Source: Fodinibacter sp963811825 (GTDB taxonomy: Bacteria; Actinomycetota; Actinomycetes; Actinomycetales; Dermatophilaceae). Taken from it: DNA of 64,000 bases. Under the pieces are notes generated by a model. That model was not told the origin of the DNA. It searched no databases and was given only the letters and a program-made list of their open reading frames with translations. Location: contig CAWESS010000019.1 of NCBI GenBank assembly GCA_963811825.1, positions 186,001-250,000 on the forward strand, written 5' to 3'. Within the stretch, counting starts at the first letter, position 1. Every line of letters begins with the position of its first letter. This document shows, piece by piece, positions 9,092-18,265 of this stretch. Both the position numbers and the translations under genes were made by a program.

Positions 9092-9902
9092 CGTCGAGCG
9101 GCATCCGGTCTCGGGAGATCACCCGGAGCAGGTCCGCCGCAACGGCGACGGCGATGGTCGCGGGCTCCTTGCCGCCGAGATCGGGGACTCCGATGGGGGA
9201 CTGGATCCGGGCCACGACGTCAGCGGGGTGACCATCGGCGGCGAGGCGCCGCTGGAACCGGCTCCACTTGGCCGAGGACCCGATGAGGCCGATCGGGCCG
9301 AGGTGCGAGCAGCGCAGGGCGGCGTCGCACAGGGCGTGGTCCTCCGCGTGGTCGTGGGTCATGACGAACACGTGCGTCCCGCGCGGCAGCTCGTCGAGCA
9401 CCATCTCCGGCAGCGGTGCATGGTGCACCTCGACCCGCGCCACGGCGTCGTCGAGCCAGGGCCCGGTCGCCGCAGCGAGCTGCGCCTCGCGCGAGTCGAC
9501 GAGGTGGAGATCGAGGTCGTGGCGGCTCAGGATGCGGGCGAGCTCCTGGCCCACGTGGCCCATCCCGAAGACGGCGACGCTGGCCGCGACGGCCAGCGGC
9601 TCCAGGAGGATGCCCACCTCGCCACCGCAGCACTGGCGCCCGTGCTCGGTGCGCGCCTTGTCGCTGAGGGCGATGTCCAGCTGCTCGGGCACGGTCGCAC
9701 CCTGCTCGAGCATCCGCCGCGCGCGGTCGACGGCGGTCGCCTCGAGGTTGCCGCCACCGATGCTCCCCCAGGTCTCCCGGGCGGAGACGACCATCTTCGC
9801 TCCGGCGTCGCGCGGGGAGTGACCCCGGGTCGAGGCCAGGGTCACGAGCACGGCGGGTTCGCGGGCCGCGCGCAGTCGCTCGACGGCAGTCAGCCAGTGC
9901 AC
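9081..9902 (-). CDS. xdhC: XdhC-type molybdenum cofactor insertion protein
   Basis: XdhC proteins bind the molybdenum cofactor, promote its sulfuration and deliver it to xanthine dehydrogenase. This one has 273 residues. The N-terminal XdhC/CoxI domain includes TLASTRGHSPRDAGAKM and GSIGGGNLE. The QCCGGEVGILLEP segment has the paired cysteines typical of the family. The C-terminal Rossmann domain contains VAVFGMGHVGQELARIL and HDHAEDHALCDAAL ... IGLIGSSAKW. The GTG start lies one base past the xdhB stop, so it is the last gene of the xdhA-xdhB-xdhC operon. Confidence 0.93.
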   Translation of the reverse strand: MHWLTAVERLRAAREPAVLVTLASTRGHSPRDAGAKMVVSARETWGSIGGGNLEATAVDRARRMLEQGATVPEQLDIALSDKARTEHGRQCCGGEVGILLEPLAVAASVAVFGMGHVGQELARILSRHDLDLHLVDSREAQLAAATGPWLDDAVARVEVHHAPLPEMVLDELPRGTHVFVMTHDHAEDHALCDAALRCSHLGPIGLIGSSAKWSRFQRRLAADGHPADVVARIQSPIGVPDLGGKEPATIAVAVAADLLRVISRDRMPLDVTP

Positions 9903-9903
9903 G

Positions 9904-12300
9904 TCAGGCCCCGGACCCGTGCGGGTGGACGGCGGTCTCGGACGCCGGTTCGAGGGGCGGCGCGGACGCGTCGGGTTGCTCTGGGACCACCCCTGGTGCG
10001 CCCTCCGTGACGGGCGCCAGCCCCGGGGGGAGTGGGCCGCCGCGAGCCTGCTCGATCGCCCAGAAGACCGCCTCCGGGGTGGCGGGGGTGGCCAGGTCGA
10101 CCGAGACCCCGGGGGGCCCGAATGCCGCAGCGGCCTGGCGCAGCGCCTCGCGCAGCGAGAACGCGAGCATGAGCGGTGGTTCGCCGACCGCCTTCGACCC
10201 GTAGACGGCGCCGTCCTCGTGGGCCCGCTCGAGCAGGGCGACGTGGAAGGCCTCGGGCATCTCGGAGAAGCTCGGGATCTTGTAGGTGCTCGCCGAGCTC
10301 GTCGCCAGCCGCCCACGCGTGGCGGCGTCCGACTCGTCCCACCTCAGGTCCTCCAGGGTCAACCAGCCGGCGCCCTGCACGAAGGCGCCCTCGACCTGAC
10401 CGAGGTCGATGAGGGGCGACAGTGAGTCGCCGACGTCATGGACGATGTCGACGCGCCTCACCCGGTGGGCCCCGGTGAACCCGTCGACCTCGACCTCGGT
10501 GGCCGCGACGCCGTACGAGAAGTACTTGAACGGTGAGCCCTGCATCGCCGTGGAGTCCCAGTGCAGGCCCTCGGTGCGGTGGAAGCCGGCCGCCCACAGC
10601 TGGACCCGCTGCGCGTACGCGGTGGCCACGAGCTCGGACCAGGTCAAGGACCCGCCGTGGGCCGCCGCCACCGGTCGCAGCCGGTCGATGATCTGGGTGC
10701 AGGCATCCAGGACGGCGCCACCGTTGAGGTCGGCGCTGGAGCTGGCTGCCGTCGCTGACGTGTTGGGCACCTTGTCGGTGCGGGTGGGGGCGAGCCGCAC
10801 GATCTCGAGGGGGACCCCGAGTGCCGTGGCCGCGACCTGGAGCATCTTCGTGTGCAGGCCCTGGCCCATCTCGGTGCCGCCGTGGTTGACGAGCACGGAG
10901 CCGTCCTTGTAGACGTGCACGAGGGCGCCCGCCTGGTTGAAGGCCGTGAAGTTGAAGGCGATGCCGAACTTCACCGGGGTCACCGCGATCGCGCGCTTGG
11001 TGTGCTCGTGGGTCGCGTTGAACGCCGCGACGCCTTCCTGACGACGCGCGACGTCCCCCGTGTCCAGAACCTGCTCCCAGCACGTGACAGCCCGTTCCGG
11101 GTGGCGCACGGGCTGGCCGTAGGGGGTCGACTGCCCCTGCTGGTAGAAGTTGCGGCGGCGCAGGGAGGTGGGGTCGATGCCCAGCCGCGGCGCGCACCGG
11201 CCGAGGATGTCCTCGATGACGAGCATCCCCTGGGGGCCGCCGAACCCGCGGAAGGCGGTCTGCGAGGTCTTGTGGGTCCTGGCGATCCGGCCGTTCACCC
11301 GCACGTGGGGGATCCAGTACGCGTTGTCGACGTGGCACAGGGCTCGGGCCATGACCGGCTCGGACAGGTCCAGGCTCCATCCGCCGTCGGACGTGAGGGT
11401 CGCGTCCAGGGCCAGCAGGTGGCCGTCGTCGTCGAACGCCACGCGCCACTGGGTGTGGAAGCCGTGCCGCTTGCCGGTCATGGTCATGTCCTGGGCCCGG
11501 GTGAGGCGCAGGCGTACCGGGCGCCCGGTGAGGACGGCCCCCAGGGCCGCGACCGCGGCCAGGCCGTGTGGCTGCATCTCCTTGCCCCCGAAGCCGCCGC
11601 CCATGCGCAGGCACTGGACGGTGACCGCGTTGCCCGGCCGGCCCAGGACGTGGGCGACGACCTCCTGCGTCTCGCTGGGGTGCTGGGTGCTGCTCTGGAC
11701 GAAGACCTGCCCACTCTCGTCGACGTGGGCGAGCGAACAGTGGGTCTCGAGGTAGAAGTGCTCCTGCCCGGCGCTCTCCGTCACCCCGCTGTACACGTGG
11801 GGTGCTCCCGCGAAGACGGTCTCGACGTCGCCGCGCTGCAGCCGGGGCATCCCGCCCTGGAAGCTTCGCGCCTCGATCGCCTCACGGACGGTGACCACGG
11901 CAGGAAGCGGCTCGTACTCCACCTCGACGGCCAGCGAGCCGAGCCGAGCGGCCTCGAGCGTCTCGCCGAGCACCCAGCAGACCGAGTGCCCGTGGAACAT
12001 GACCTCGCTGGGGAACAGCGGCTCGTCGCCCTTGGCGCCGGCGTCGTTGACCCCCGGCACGTCCGAGGCCGTGAGCACCCGCACGACCCCGGGCACGGCG
12101 AGGGCCGGTCCGACGTCGAGGCGCGTCACGCGGGCGTGCGCGTGCGGTGCCTGGACGGGATGGGCGTGCAGCAGGCCGGCCATCCGCGGCGCGAGGTCGT
12201 CGGTGTAGAGCGCTCGGCCGGTGACGTGCAGGGCGGCGGACTCGTGGGGCAGCGGCTGACCGACGACGCGGCCGTCGGCCACCGGGGCCGCGGTGCTCAT
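9904..12300 (-). CDS. xdhB: Xanthine dehydrogenase, molybdopterin-binding subunit
   Basis: This is the large catalytic subunit (798 residues) that hydroxylates hypoxanthine and xanthine toward urate at the molybdenum centre. Visible motifs are the N-terminal ALYTDD segment, MGGGFGGKE near residues 232-240, AFRGFGGPQG near 348-357, GTEMGQGLHTKMLQ and KAVGEPPLM, whose Glu near 706 is the catalytic base of the family. The C-terminal 50 residues are a proline- and glutamate-rich extension with no obvious domain. ATG overlaps the xdhA stop (ATGA). Related molybdenum hydroxylases such as CO dehydrogenase or aldehyde oxidase cannot be fully excluded, but the xdhA and xdhC partners favour xanthine dehydrogenase. 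Confidence 0.93.
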   Translation of the reverse strand: MSTAAPVADGRVVGQPLPHESAALHVTGRALYTDDLAPRMAGLLHAHPVQAPHAHARVTRLDVGPALAVPGVVRVLTASDVPGVNDAGAKGDEPLFPSEVMFHGHSVCWVLGETLEAARLGSLAVEVEYEPLPAVVTVREAIEARSFQGGMPRLQRGDVETVFAGAPHVYSGVTESAGQEHFYLETHCSLAHVDESGQVFVQSSTQHPSETQEVVAHVLGRPGNAVTVQCLRMGGGFGGKEMQPHGLAAVAALGAVLTGRPVRLRLTRAQDMTMTGKRHGFHTQWRVAFDDDGHLLALDATLTSDGGWSLDLSEPVMARALCHVDNAYWIPHVRVNGRIARTHKTSQTAFRGFGGPQGMLVIEDILGRCAPRLGIDPTSLRRRNFYQQGQSTPYGQPVRHPERAVTCWEQVLDTGDVARRQEGVAAFNATHEHTKRAIAVTPVKFGIAFNFTAFNQAGALVHVYKDGSVLVNHGGTEMGQGLHTKMLQVAATALGVPLEIVRLAPTRTDKVPNTSATAASSSADLNGGAVLDACTQIIDRLRPVAAAHGGSLTWSELVATAYAQRVQLWAAGFHRTEGLHWDSTAMQGSPFKYFSYGVAATEVEVDGFTGAHRVRRVDIVHDVGDSLSPLIDLGQVEGAFVQGAGWLTLEDLRWDESDAATRGRLATSSASTYKIPSFSEMPEAFHVALLERAHEDGAVYGSKAVGEPPLMLAFSLREALRQAAAAFGPPGVSVDLATPATPEAVFWAIEQARGGPLPPGLAPVTEGAPGVVPEQPDASAPPLEPASETAVHPHGSGA

Positions 12301-13718
12301 GCCGTCACCTCCCGCGGTGCCGCGGCGGCCTCGGTGAACAGTCGCTCCAGCGAGGAGGCGAGCATGGCCCGGCGGTAGGCGGCGCTGGCCCGGTGGTCGT
12401 CGATCGGGGTGCCCTCCTCACGCAGCACCGCGCCGGCGGCGACGGCGGTCGCGAGGGTCCACTCCCGTCCCTCGAGCGCCGACTCCGTCGCGGTGGCACG
12501 CACCGGGCAGGCCGCGATGCCTCCGACCCCGATCCGGGCCCGCTCGACGACGCCCTCCACCACGTGGAGGGCCACACCGACCGAGACGCTGGAGATGTCG
12601 TCCTGGCGTCGCTTGGCGATCTTGTGGAACGCCGTGACCGCACTGAGCGGAAGGGGGATCCGGACGGCCCGGATGAGCTCGTCGCGACGACGCACGCTCG
12701 TTCGGTACCCCGTGAAGTACCCCTCCAGGGGCACCAGCCGCTCCCCGGACGGACCGTGGAGGACGACCGACGCGTCGAGCGCGAGCAGGGCCGGGGCGAG
12801 GTCACCGATGGGTGAGCCGGTGGCGAGGTTGCCACCGATGGTGGCCCCGTTGCGAATGAGGGGGGAGGCGAACTGGGGGAAGACGGCGTCGAGCAGCGGG
12901 ATGCTGCCCGCGAGGCCGCGCTCCAGCTCGGCCAGGGTCAGGCCCGCACCCAGCTCGACATGACCCGGTCCGCGCGTCAGGGCCCGCAGCTCCTGGAGGC
13001 GGTCGATACCGATGACGAGGGACGTCCGCGCCCCGTGGAGGTTGACCTCGACGCCCCAGTCGGTCGACCCCGCGACGAGCACCGCGTCAGGATGCCGTTC
13101 GAGCAGCACCAGCGTCTCGGCGAGGTCGGCGGGCCGGACGTAGGACCCGGCCGCCCCCTCGACCGCGGTGGTCGAGGCCACGGGCGCCGAGCGCGTCAGC
13201 CTCGTGGACAGCGGGTCCTCGGAGGAAGGGGGCCCGAGGGCCAGGGCCGCGTCGCGGATGGGGCGGTACCCGGTGCACCGACAGAGGTTGCCCGAGATCG
13301 CGCCGAGGTCGAAGCCGTCGACGGCTCGGTCGGGCCGGTAGTACTCGGCAGCCATCGAGCAGATGAAGCCGGGGGTGCAGTAACCGCACTGCGATCCGCC
13401 CCGCACGGCCATCTCGTGCTGCACGGGGTGCAGCGCCTCCGGTGTCCCGAGGCCCTCCGAGCTCACGACCTCCTGGCCCGCGAGCGAGCCGGCGGGAAGC
13501 AGGCAGGAGTTGACCGCGGCCCAGCGGGTGGAACCGGCCCCGTCCGATCGGGCCACCATGACGGCGCAGGCTCCGCACTCACCCTCGGCGCAGCCTTCCT
13601 TGGCTCCCGTGAGTCCTTGCGAGCGCAGCCAGTCCAGGGCGGTGGTGCACGGATCGGTGCCGGCGAGGCCGAGGACCTCACCATTGACCGTCACCTCTGA
13701 CGTCGACCCGGTGGCCAT
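12297..13718 (-). CDS. xdhA: Xanthine dehydrogenase, iron-sulfur and FAD subunit
   Basis: This 473-residue electron-transfer subunit carries two [2Fe-2S] clusters and FAD in one chain. The plant-ferredoxin-type cluster is bound by CAEGECGAC (Cys43, 48, 51) and a Cys near 72. The second cluster is bound by QCGYCTPGF and LCRCTGYRP. The FAD domain starts near residue 190 with VRPADLAETLVLLERHPDAV, followed by the pyrophosphate-binding AGSTDWGVEVN and the GGNLATGSPIGD loop, and ends with the CO-dehydrogenase-flavoprotein C-terminal domain. ATG 13718 is preceded by a clear purine-rich ribosome site (gaggag on the minus strand). The operon diverges from the riboflavin operon, whose product is the precursor of its FAD. 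Confidence 0.94.
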   Translation of the reverse strand: MATGSTSEVTVNGEVLGLAGTDPCTTALDWLRSQGLTGAKEGCAEGECGACAVMVARSDGAGSTRWAAVNSCLLPAGSLAGQEVVSSEGLGTPEALHPVQHEMAVRGGSQCGYCTPGFICSMAAEYYRPDRAVDGFDLGAISGNLCRCTGYRPIRDAALALGPPSSEDPLSTRLTRSAPVASTTAVEGAAGSYVRPADLAETLVLLERHPDAVLVAGSTDWGVEVNLHGARTSLVIGIDRLQELRALTRGPGHVELGAGLTLAELERGLAGSIPLLDAVFPQFASPLIRNGATIGGNLATGSPIGDLAPALLALDASVVLHGPSGERLVPLEGYFTGYRTSVRRRDELIRAVRIPLPLSAVTAFHKIAKRRQDDISSVSVGVALHVVEGVVERARIGVGGIAACPVRATATESALEGREWTLATAVAAGAVLREEGTPIDDHRASAAYRRAMLASSLERLFTEAAAAPREVTA

Positions 13719-13826
13719 CGTCTGCTCCTCATCCTCGCCGTGGACCCGGTGCGCACTCCCGCCGTGTCCGGCACGGGTGAGGGAGCACACATCAGGACGC
13801 CACCGTAACTCCGCGAGGGTGTGCGG

Positions 13827-13832
13827 CATACT
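13827..13832 (+). promoter_or_regulatory. Probable -10 box of the riboflavin operon
   Basis: CATACT lies 8 nt before the first base-paired nucleotide of the FMN riboswitch, so transcription would start just upstream of the aptamer. No clear -35 is seen. The 382-nt gap between xdhA and ribD (13719-14100) is filled by this promoter, the riboswitch and its downstream hairpin. On the other strand TACGGT (13807-13802) is a weak candidate -10 for xdhA. Confidence 0.4.
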
Positions 13833-13840
13833 GGACGTGA

Positions 13841-13969
13841 CACGTGCTCCGGGGTCGGTGCAACTCCGAACCGGCGGTGACAGTCCGCGACCCGGCCGCA
13901 GCCAGCGGCCGGTTGACCTGGTGGAACTCCAGGACCGACGGTGAAAGTCCGGATGGTAGGCAGCACGTG
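13841..13969 (+). ncRNA. FMN riboswitch (RFN element)
   Basis: The conserved RFN blocks occur in order: ggggtcggtgcaactccg, aaccggcggtgacagtccg, a variable arm (ccggccgcagccagcggccgg), then cctggtggaactccagg, gaccgacggtgaaagtccgg and atggtaggcagc. The closing P1 stem pairs cacgtgct (13841-13848) with agcacgtg (13962-13969). This is the classic FMN sensor that reduces expression of riboflavin genes when FMN is plentiful, and it lies directly upstream of ribD. Confidence 0.95.
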
Positions 13970-13970
13970 C

Positions 13971-14001
13971 CGACGAAACCCGCTCTCGTGGGGTCTCGTC
14001 G
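13971..14001 (+). terminator. Hairpin just after the FMN aptamer, possible expression platform
   Basis: cgacga (13971-13976) pairs with tcgtcg (13996-14001), and after one mismatch accc pairs with gggt, around a loop of about 10 nt. There is no U tract, which is usual for GC-rich actinobacterial terminators. It begins one base after the aptamer's P1, so it could compete with P1 or act as the terminator. Confidence 0.45.
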
Positions 14002-14100
14002 GCGGTCGTCGTGGTCCGGTGCACGCAGGTGCCCCGAACGTTCGACACCTTTCCTCCCGGAGCCCGACCGAAGAACCGGTTCGAGGCACGAGGGCAGGAC

Positions 14101-15136
14101 ATGGACGAGAGCACCGCGCTGATGCTGCGGGCGATCGACGCTGCCCGCCTCGGGCCCGAGGCCGACCCCAACCCCCGTGTCGGCTGTGTCGTCACGGATG
14201 CCGTGGGCACGGTCGTCGGCACGGGTCACCACCGCGGGGCGGGCACCCCCCACGCGGAGGTCGACGCCCTCGCGCAGGCGGGGGACAGGGCCCGCGGCGG
14301 CACGGCCCACGTCACCCTCGAGCCCTGCGACCACACCGGTCGCACACCTCCGTGCACCCGGGCGCTCATCGAGGCCGGCATCAGCCGGGTCGTCTACTCG
14401 GTGGCCGACCCCGACCCGCTGGCCGCGGGCGGCGCCGCAACCCTCACTGCCGCGGGCATCGCCGTCGAGGGTGGCCTCCTCCAGGAGGCGGGTGAGGCCC
14501 TCAACGCCTCGTGGCTGCACGCCCGGCGCACCGGTCGCCCCTTCGTCGTCGCCAAGAGCGCCGCCACCCTCGACGGCCGGGTGGCCGCGTCCGACGGCAC
14601 GAGCCGCTGGATCACCGGCGAGGCGGCGCGCGCCGACGTCCACGACCTGCGGGCCCGGTGCGGCGCCGTCGTCGTCGGCACCGGCACCGCGCTGGCCGAC
14701 GACCCCCGGCTCACCGTGCGCCATCCCAACCCCTCGGATGCCGGGTCGCCACCACGGAGGCAGCCGCTGCGAGTCGTCGTCGGCCACCGCCCGTTGCCCG
14801 CCGCACGCGCGGCTGCTCGACGACGCCGCCGAGACCCTCGCGCTGGCGACGCACGACCCCGCCGAGGTGCTCGCCACCCTGCAGGCCCGCGGCATCCACC
14901 GGGTGCTGCTCGAGGGCGGCCCGACCCTCAGCGCCGCCTTCCTCGCGGCCGGCCTCGTCGACGAGGTCGTCGCCTACATCGCCCCCGCGTTCCTCGGCGC
15001 CGGCGCCTCGGTCATGGCCGACCTCGGCGTCACGACCATCGCGGATGCCGTGCGCCTGCACCCCGTCGACGTCACCGTCCTCGGTCCGGACGTCCGGATC
15101 ACCGCCCGACCCGCCCACCCCCCGGCAAGGAGCTGA
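14101..15136 (+). CDS. ribD: Bifunctional riboflavin deaminase/reductase RibD, one frameshift
   Basis: RibD deaminates and then reduces the pyrimidine intermediate of riboflavin synthesis. The N-terminal cytidine-deaminase-like domain has the zinc ligands in PHAEVDAL and EPCDHTGRTPPC. The C-terminal reductase domain starts around FVVAKSAATLDGRVA and ends with HRVLLEGGPTLSAAFLAAGL. The frame changes once, at CCC 14797-14799, where one extra C separates GHRPLP from PHARLLDDAAETLALA; corrected length is about 344 residues, normal for the family. A weak ribosome site (agggcagg) precedes the ATG. First gene of the operon after the FMN riboswitch. Confidence 0.93.
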
Positions 15137-15141
15137 TCGCC

Positions 15142-15768
15142 GTGTTCACCGGGATCGTCGAAGAGCTCGGCACCGTCCTCGCGCTCGAGACCGCTGTGGT
15201 CGACGGGGCCGCTGACTCCGCCCGGCTCACCATCCACGGCCCCCTCGTGACGATCGACGCCACCCACGGGGCGTCGATCAGCGTCAACGGGGTGTGCCTC
15301 ACCGTCGTCACCCACGGGGCCGGGGAGTTCACCGTCGACGTCATGGCCCAGACCCTGGCCCTGACCAGCCTGGGGGCGTTGCGCCCCGGCGACCGGGTCA
15401 ACCTCGAACGCGCGATGGCTGCGAACGGCAGGTTCGGCGGTCACGTCGTGCAGGGCCACGTCGACGGCACCGGCACGATCGTCTCCCGCACGCCGGGCGA
15501 GCGGTGGGAGGTCGTCGAGATATCGCTGCCGCACGAGCTCGCGGGCTACGTCGTGGCGCAGGGCTCGATCACCGTCGACGGGGTGAGCCTCACGGTCGCC
15601 GGGCTCACCGACGACGCCCTCACGGTCTCGCTCATCCCGACGACGCTCGAGCTGACCACCCTCGGCACCAAGGGTGTGGGCGACCCCGTGAACCTCGAGG
15701 TCGACGTCCTCGCCAAGTACGTCGAGCGGCTGCTCGCCACCCGATTCAACACCGCGGAGGAGTCATGA
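15142..15768 (+). CDS. ribE: Riboflavin synthase alpha chain
   Basis: This 208-residue enzyme dismutates two molecules of 6,7-dimethyl-8-ribityllumazine to riboflavin plus a pyrimidine. It consists of two tandem lumazine-binding repeats, each opening with a family motif: FTGIVEELGTV at the N-terminus and MAANGRFGGHVVQGHVDGTG for the second. ISVNGVCLTVV and ITVDGVSLTVA are the matching segments of the two repeats, which shows the internal duplication directly. The GTG start lies 5 nt after the ribD stop. The stop overlaps the ribBA ATG (ATGA). Confidence 0.95.
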   Translation: MFTGIVEELGTVLALETAVVDGAADSARLTIHGPLVTIDATHGASISVNGVCLTVVTHGAGEFTVDVMAQTLALTSLGALRPGDRVNLERAMAANGRFGGHVVQGHVDGTGTIVSRTPGERWEVVEISLPHELAGYVVAQGSITVDGVSLTVAGLTDDALTVSLIPTTLELTTLGTKGVGDPVNLEVDVLAKYVERLLATRFNTAEES

Positions 15769-16989
15769 CCCTGTCGACCATCGAGGTCGGCCCTGGACGC
15801 GCTGCGCGCCGGGCGCCCGGTGCTCGTCCTCGACGACGAGGACCGCGAGAACGAGGGCGACGTCGTGCTCGCCGGCCAGACGCTGACCGACGAGTGGATG
15901 GCCTGGACCATCCGGCACACCTCCGGGTACATCTGCGCCCCGGTCACCGAGGAGGTCGCCGACCGGCTCGACCTGCCCCTCATGGTGCGCGACAACCGCG
16001 ACCCCAGGCGCACGGCCTACACGGTGACGGTCGACGCGGCATCCGGCGTGTCCACCGGCATCTCCGCGGCCGACCGGGCACACACGATCCGCACGCTGTC
16101 CGACCCGCAGGCAGGTGCCCACGACCTCATCCGCCCGGGGCACGTCGTGCCGCTTCGAGCCCGCGCCGGGGGAGTGCTCGCCCGCCCCGGCCACACCGAG
16201 GCCGCCGTCGACCTGTGCCGCCTCGCCGGGCTGGAGCCCGTCGGGGCGATCGGCGAGCTCGTCGCCGACGACGGCACGATGATGCGCACGCCGGACGTGC
16301 TGGCCCTGGGCGCAGCCACCGACCTGCCGGTCGTCACCATCGCCGACCTCGTCGCGTGGCGACAGCGCCACGACCGCGTCGCGCGGGTCGCCGACACCGT
16401 GCTGCCCACGCGCCACGGCACCTTCCGCACGCTGGCCTACCGCGACGTGCTGACCGACGTCGAGCACCTCGCGCTCGTCAGCCCGCTCGGCATCCCCGAC
16501 AGGGCGCCGCTCGTGCGGGTGCACTCCGAGTGCCTCACCGGCGACGTGCTCGGCTCGCAGCGCTGTGACTGCGGGCCCCAGCTCGACCGGTCCCTCGAGC
16601 GGGTCGCCGCCGAGGGTGGCGTCGTGGTCTACGTGCGCGGCCACGAGGGTCGCGGGGTGGGCCTGGGCGCCAAGCTGCGCGCCTACGAGCTGCAGGACCG
16701 CGGCCTCGACACCGTCGACGCGCAGCTCGAGCTCGGCCTGCCGATCGACGCCCGCGAGTACTCGGCCGGCGCCGCCGTGCTCCTCGACCTCGGGGTGCAC
16801 GAGCTGCGGTTGCTGACCAACAACCCGGCCAAGGTCGACGCGATGCGGGCGCACGGCATCCGCGTCGTGGCGGTCGAGCGGCTGCGGATCACCCCGGTCG
16901 CCGAGAACGAGGCCTACCTGCGCACCAAGCGCGACCGGATGGGGCACGACCTCGTCATCGACCCGAGTGAAGGAGCAGCACCAGCATGA
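15765..16989 (+). CDS. ribBA: Bifunctional DHBP synthase / GTP cyclohydrolase II, one early frameshift
   Basis: This enzyme supplies both precursors of riboflavin. The N-terminal 3,4-dihydroxy-2-butanone-4-phosphate synthase domain shows LVLDDEDRENEGDVV and the downstream GHTEAAVDL. The C-terminal GTP cyclohydrolase II domain has the zinc site SECLTGDVLGSQRCDCG and GHEGRGVGLGAKLRAYELQ. The start codon overlaps the ribE stop. After about eight codons the frame changes at GG 15789-15790, where one extra G interrupts the expected EVALDALRAGRPVLVL. Corrected length is about 407 residues, normal for fused RibBA. An internal start would remove only a few residues, so even the uncorrected sequence could encode most of the enzyme. 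Confidence 0.92.
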
Positions 16990-17471
16990 GTGGACACGGA
17001 GCACCGGTCGTCGCGGTCGACGGGAGCGGGCTGCGGGTCGCCGTCGTCGCCGCGTCGTGGCACGAGCAGGTCATGGACGGCCTCGTGGCCGGTGCCCTGC
17101 GCGGGCTCGCCGACGCCGGGGTGGCTGAGCCCACGGTCGTGCGGGTGCCCGGCACGGTCGAGCTGACCGTCGCCTGTGCCCGGCTGGCCGGCCGCTACGA
17201 CGCCCTCGTCGCGCTCGGGGTCGTCATCCGCGGTGGGACGCCGCACTTCGAGTACGTGTGCCAGGGGGTGACGGTCGGCCTGACCCAGGTGTCGGTGACG
17301 ACCGGCGTCCCCGTGGGGTTCGGCGTGCTCACGTGTGACACGACGGAGCAGGCCGTGGCCCGCGCCGGCCTGCCCGGCAGCATCGAGGACAAGGGCCACG
17401 AGGCCGCGACGGCCGCCGTCGCGACCGCGGTGACCCTGCGTGACCTGGATGCCGCGGCGGTGCGCCCGTGA
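16986..17471 (+). CDS. ribH: 6,7-dimethyl-8-ribityllumazine synthase
   Basis: This 161-residue enzyme condenses the RibA/RibD-derived pyrimidine with DHBP to form lumazine, the substrate of RibE, and usually forms a pentameric or icosahedral shell. Family segments seen are VPGTVELTVACARL, GVVIRGGTPHFEYVC, GLTQVSVTTGVPVGFGVLTC and the C-terminal NKG-type site, here SIEDKGHEAA. The ATG overlaps the ribBA stop (ATGA), and the stop overlaps the next GTG, so the operon is tightly coupled. Confidence 0.96.
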   Translation: MSGHGAPVVAVDGSGLRVAVVAASWHEQVMDGLVAGALRGLADAGVAEPTVVRVPGTVELTVACARLAGRYDALVALGVVIRGGTPHFEYVCQGVTVGLTQVSVTTGVPVGFGVLTCDTTEQAVARAGLPGSIEDKGHEAATAAVATAVTLRDLDAAAVRP

Positions 17472-18203
17472 CCGCGGTGCGTGAGCTGTTCGCGTGGCTC
17501 CAGCACGAGTCGGTCACCGTGGCCGGCTACCCGCTGCCGTGGATCGAGCTCATCGGCAACCTCTTCGGGTTCGCCTCGGCGATCCTCGGCATGCGCCGCA
17601 AGGTGTGGGCCTGGCCGATCGGCATCATCGGCAACCTGCTGCTGTTCACGATCTTCGTCTCGGCGACCTTCGACGCCGACTCGCGCACGCCCCTGTTCGG
17701 GCAGGCCGGGAGGCAGGTCTTCTTCATCATGACCAGCCTCTACGGCTGGTGGCGCTGGCAGGAGCACCGCAACGCCCGGCTCGCTGCGGGCGCACCTGCT
17801 GACACCCCGGCGATCACGCCGCGGTGGGCGACCTCGCGCGAGCGGGTCGGCTACGTGCTCGTGTGGATCGGGGGTGTGCTCGTGGCCCAGTGGGCGCTGG
17901 CGTCGATCGGTGCCGCGTGGCCGGCGCCGCGCTGGTACTTCTGGTGCGACGCGTGGATCCTCGTCGGGTCGATGCTCGCGACCTACGCGATGGCCCGCGG
18001 CTGGAACGAGTTCTGGCTGATGTGGATCGCCGTCGACCTCGTCGGGGTGCCGTTGCTCTGGCACAGCGAGTACTACGCGACCGCCGTCCTGTATGCCGTG
18101 TACGGGGTGCTCGTCCTGTACGGCTTCTTCGTGTGGCTCAAGGCCTCACGAACGGAGGCGCCCGACCCGGTGGCGTGCTCGAGAGCTCGACCCGGTCGGG
18201 TGA
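17468..18203 (+). CDS. ribM: PnuC-family transporter, probably RibM-type riboflavin uptake protein
   Basis: This is a membrane protein of about 244 residues with roughly seven hydrophobic segments and the PnuC-family pattern: WIELIGNLFGFASAILGMRR, WPIGIIGNLLLF, TSLYGWWRW and GWNEFWLMWIAVDLVGVPL. PnuC proteins move nicotinamide riboside, but the RibM (PnuX) branch in Actinobacteria carries riboflavin and sits in FMN-riboswitch operons. Its place directly after ribH supports that reading. Its reading frame has no stop before hisE (18266) and runs into it in frame. If one extra base is present, as elsewhere in this window, the gene would end at TGA 18201-18203, which I use as the likely end. Confidence 0.75.
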
Positions 18204-18251
18204 CGCCCGGGTCGGTCGGGGTCGGCGGGTCGGACACGGTGGCGGCCACCG

Positions 18252-18265
18252 TAGGCTTGCCCCTC
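18252..18265 (+). promoter_or_regulatory. Leaderless promoter of hisE
   Basis: TAGGCT (18252-18257) is followed by 8 nt and GTG at 18266. This supports hisE being a separate gene and not the tail of the upstream transporter. Confidence 0.55.

Noticed and set aside
9081..13718. The xanthine dehydrogenase genes as a recent transfer.
   Set aside because: Base composition and codon use look like those of the neighbours and no mobile element flanks the block.
13792..14895. A minus-strand open frame across the FMN riboswitch and ribD.
   Set aside because: It overlaps a well-supported riboswitch and the ribD deaminase domain and has no recognisable domain.
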